Positions 62,499 through 64,000 of a DNA stretch of 64,000 nt are shown in pieces. This DNA is from Maridesulfovibrio salexigens DSM 2638 (GTDB taxonomy: Bacteria; Desulfobacterota; Desulfovibrionia; Desulfovibrionales; Desulfovibrionaceae), in NCBI RefSeq assembly GCF_000023445.1, contig NC_012881.1:377501-441500 (forward strand), given 5' to 3'. The notes beneath the pieces are model-generated. The model was not told the origin of the DNA. It did no database searches and worked only from the letters and a program-made list of their open reading frames with translations. Made by a program: the position numbers and the translations under genes. The stretch's first letter is position 1; every line of letters starts with the position of its first letter.

Positions 62499-62807
62499 TT
62501 AAGCAGAAGCGAAGAACGCTTTCATTTCTTTGGGGTTCATCAGGCCGCCTTTGCGGGCAACCATTGTTCCGCCCTTGATGACGAAGATGGTCGGTGCGCG
62601 TTCGGAATCAAGCTCAGCCAGTGCTTCAGGATTGGCTTCGCTGTCCAGTTTGAACAGGCTTACATCGGGATTTTTCTTGCTGAATTTTTCCAGCACCTTT
62701 TCCATATTTTTGCAGTGGGGGCACTGTTGCTTGTAGCAGATAAGCACACCGGATTCGGTGTCTGCCATGGTCTGGGCGTAGTTTGCATCGGTAAGTTCGG
62801 TAAACAT
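62499..62807 (-). CDS. Thioredoxin-like protein with CPHC active site
   Basis: 102 residues with a thioredoxin fold: ESGVLICYKQQCPHCKNMEKVLEKF (active site Cys-Pro-His-Cys), the cis-Pro in RAPTIFVIKGG, and a C-terminal helix. CPHC, as in DsbA, gives a more oxidising redox potential than the CGPC of canonical thioredoxin. It is cytoplasmic (no signal). It is paired with the atypical reductase encoded next. Confidence 0.9.
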   Translation of the reverse strand: MFTELTDANYAQTMADTESGVLICYKQQCPHCKNMEKVLEKFSKKNPDVSLFKLDSEANPEALAELDSERAPTIFVIKGGTMVARKGGLMNPKEMKAFFASA

Positions 62808-62832
62808 GATTTCTCCAGTGAAATATTCTTAT

Positions 62833-62858
62833 GGGCGGTCCTGATCAGCGGACCGCCC
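62833..62858. terminator. Hairpin between sulfatase and thioredoxin genes
   Basis: Perfect 9-bp stem GGGCGGTCC / GGACCGCCC with an 8-base loop containing TGATCA, between the sulfatase stop and the thioredoxin start on the minus strand. No strong U-run follows; it may be a weak terminator. Confidence 0.6.
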
Positions 62859-62871
62859 TTGAAGTTATTAA

Positions 62872-64000
62872 TTAGGAAGTGCGCAGTTCGCCGATGACGA
62901 GTTTGAGCTTCTGGAGCAACTCTTCGGCTTTTTCGGGATTCTCTTCGGCAATGTTGTTCAGCTGGAAGGGGTCCTTGCGGCGGTCGTAAAGTTCGTTGTG
63001 CTGGGGCACTTCAATCTTTGCTCCGGCAGTGCAGGTCCACATGTCTTCAGACATTACCTTGTCCGCACCTTCCACGCAGTCGGCATTGTTCTTTTCATCT
63101 TCGCTGACCAGCCAATGTACGTAGCTGTAATCATCAGTGATGATGGACCATGACATGCCGTAGTAACCGGCAATGGCGTAATCGCGGATTTTGTCCACTT
63201 CGCCCTGCATCATGGGCAGCAGGCTTTCGCCCTGATAATCTTCTGCACCGAAGGTTTTCATGCCGTGATCGCTGACACCGTCTTCGGTATCAATCAGGCC
63301 GAGTACGTCCATGATGGTGGCGGTTACGTCCACGTTCTGTACAAAAGAGGAAATGCGCTGGCCGCCTTCAACTCCGGGAATGTGCATCATGAGAGGTACG
63401 TGAACCAGCTCTTCGTAAGGCCAGGGGCGGGATTTACGCATGATGCCGTGCCCGTGCTCGCCTTCGCCCATGGGCTGTCCGTGGTCGGACATGACTACTA
63501 CCATGGTTTCGTCCATGAGACCCTGCTCGCGAAGGGAATCCAGAGTACGGCCTACCCAGCGGTCAACATCGGTGATTTTTTCCATGTACAGTGCGCGGAT
63601 GTGTTCGCACTCGCGCTCAGTAATACGGCCTTCCACAGGAACCCAAGGAGCGAGCATGATGGGGTTGCCTTCGTACTCGGGGTCGTAGGGGCAGGGCTCA
63701 CCTTTCCATACGGACGGCGGATCCCAAGGCTCGTGGGGATCAAATGAGTCGATCCAGAGGAAGAACGGGCGGTTCTTATCGCGGCGTTCTTTGAGCCAGT
63801 GGTCGGTACGGTTCATGACCTTGGCAACGTAGCTGTCTGCTTCGGTGCGGCGGTGCTGCTGCTGGCGCAGGAAGCAGCCGATTTCGTCCAGAAGCTGCGG
63901 GCTTTCGTCATCAATGTATTCGCCGTTTTCATCCCAGACCATGGTGGCGGAGGTGAAATCTTCGGGCTTGAGGGCCGGATCGAGAGGCTCGTTTTCAAAA
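62872..64000 (-). CDS. Sulfatase/alkaline-phosphatase-superfamily hydrolase, C-terminal part
   Basis: A partial gene whose 5' end is outside the window; 375 residues are visible. The frame is open upstream of the internal Met at 63942. Sulfatase features are FFLWIDSFDPHEPWDPP, VVMSDHGQPMGEGEHGHGIMRKSRPWPYEELVHVPLMMHIPG (metal-binding Asp-His and basic residues) and the C-terminal ELYDRRKDPFQLNNIAEENPEKAEELLQKLK. The formylglycine-forming Cys/Ser motif would lie in the missing N-terminus, so hydrolysis of sulfate esters cannot be confirmed. A phosphodiesterase role is possible. Confidence 0.85.
   Translation of the reverse strand, partial: FENEPLDPALKPEDFTSATMVWDENGEYIDDESPQLLDEIGCFLRQQQHRRTEADSYVAKVMNRTDHWLKERRDKNRPFFLWIDSFDPHEPWDPPSVWKGEPCPYDPEYEGNPIMLAPWVPVEGRITERECEHIRALYMEKITDVDRWVGRTLDSLREQGLMDETMVVVMSDHGQPMGEGEHGHGIMRKSRPWPYEELVHVPLMMHIPGVEGGQRISSFVQNVDVTATIMDVLGLIDTEDGVSDHGMKTFGAEDYQGESLLPMMQGEVDKIRDYAIAGYYGMSWSIITDDYSYVHWLVSEDEKNNADCVEGADKVMSEDMWTCTAGAKIEVPQHNELYDRRKDPFQLNNIAEENPEKAEELLQKLKLVIGELRTS

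Noticed and set aside
62079-62897. 272-residue open frame on the plus strand.
   Set aside because: Antisense across the thioredoxin reductase and thioredoxin genes, which have clear family motifs.
1-64000. CRISPR arrays, insertion sequences, prophage, tRNA or rRNA genes.
   Set aside because: No direct-repeat arrays, transposases, integrases or tRNA-like cloverleafs were noticed on either strand.

Overview
The window looks like chromosome of an anaerobic, sulfur-metabolising, Gram-negative deltaproteobacterium, most likely a marine or brackish member of the Desulfovibrionales. This is inferred from gene content, not from a marker gene: a selenocysteine formate dehydrogenase coupled to an [FeFe] hydrogenase, a thiosulfate/polysulfide reductase island with rhodaneses, an FmdE-MoeA fusion, an NhaB antiporter, several sigma-54 activators, TonB/ExbBD, and type II secretion. 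I see no rRNA, tRNA, CRISPR array, phage or insertion sequence.

Layout. 1-3008 (minus): a TonB-ExbD-ExbB energy module joined by ATGA overlaps to a long CobW-type GTPase. 3071-6647 (minus): a GntR/FadR-type regulator, a small protein, a polytopic membrane protein and a Tat-exported metallo-beta-lactamase-fold protein; the function of this set is unknown. CTGGT-N3-ACCAG operators flank it. 6940-18310: a PAS sensor protein, then Sec-containing FdhA, a HycB-like protein, [FeFe] HydA and a second HycB-like protein (the composition of a hydrogen-dependent CO2 reductase or formate-hydrogen lyase), then a histidine kinase, a sigma-54 regulator, and the maturases HydG and HydE. 18343-19389: a Dus tRNA-modifying enzyme.

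19610-29023: a sulfur island. A sigma-70 promoter whose spacer holds a CsoR/CstR-type operator precedes a cytochrome c, a Phs/Psr-type molybdoenzyme with its ferredoxin and cytochrome b subunits, a three-domain rhodanese, a second rhodanese whose reading frame contains an in-frame TGA that is probably selenocysteine, a TorD chaperone, a CstR-like regulator, an EF-hand protein and an FmdE-MoeA fusion. 29117-33369 (minus): NhaB, an SLC13 carrier with TrkA-C domains, and a Usp-like protein.

33872-38672: a Lon-type protease with a response-regulator receiver domain inserted in front of its Walker A motif. It converges on a sigma-54 response regulator and histidine kinase whose receiver closely resembles the inserted one. 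39393-54558: a secreted thaumatin-like protein and a complete type II secretion operon, including a GspM/PilO-like protein fused to an NMT1/SsuA-type substrate-binding domain, and ending in a DsbA-like lipoprotein. 54598-64000: a PAS-GGDEF-EAL protein, a PP2C phosphatase, a glycosyltransferase, an EamA transporter, an SLC13 carrier, an atypical thioredoxin reductase/thioredoxin pair and a sulfatase that runs off the window.

The most unusual items are the receiver-Lon protease, the probable selenocysteine rhodanese under persulfide-type control, and the secretion-platform/binding-protein fusion.
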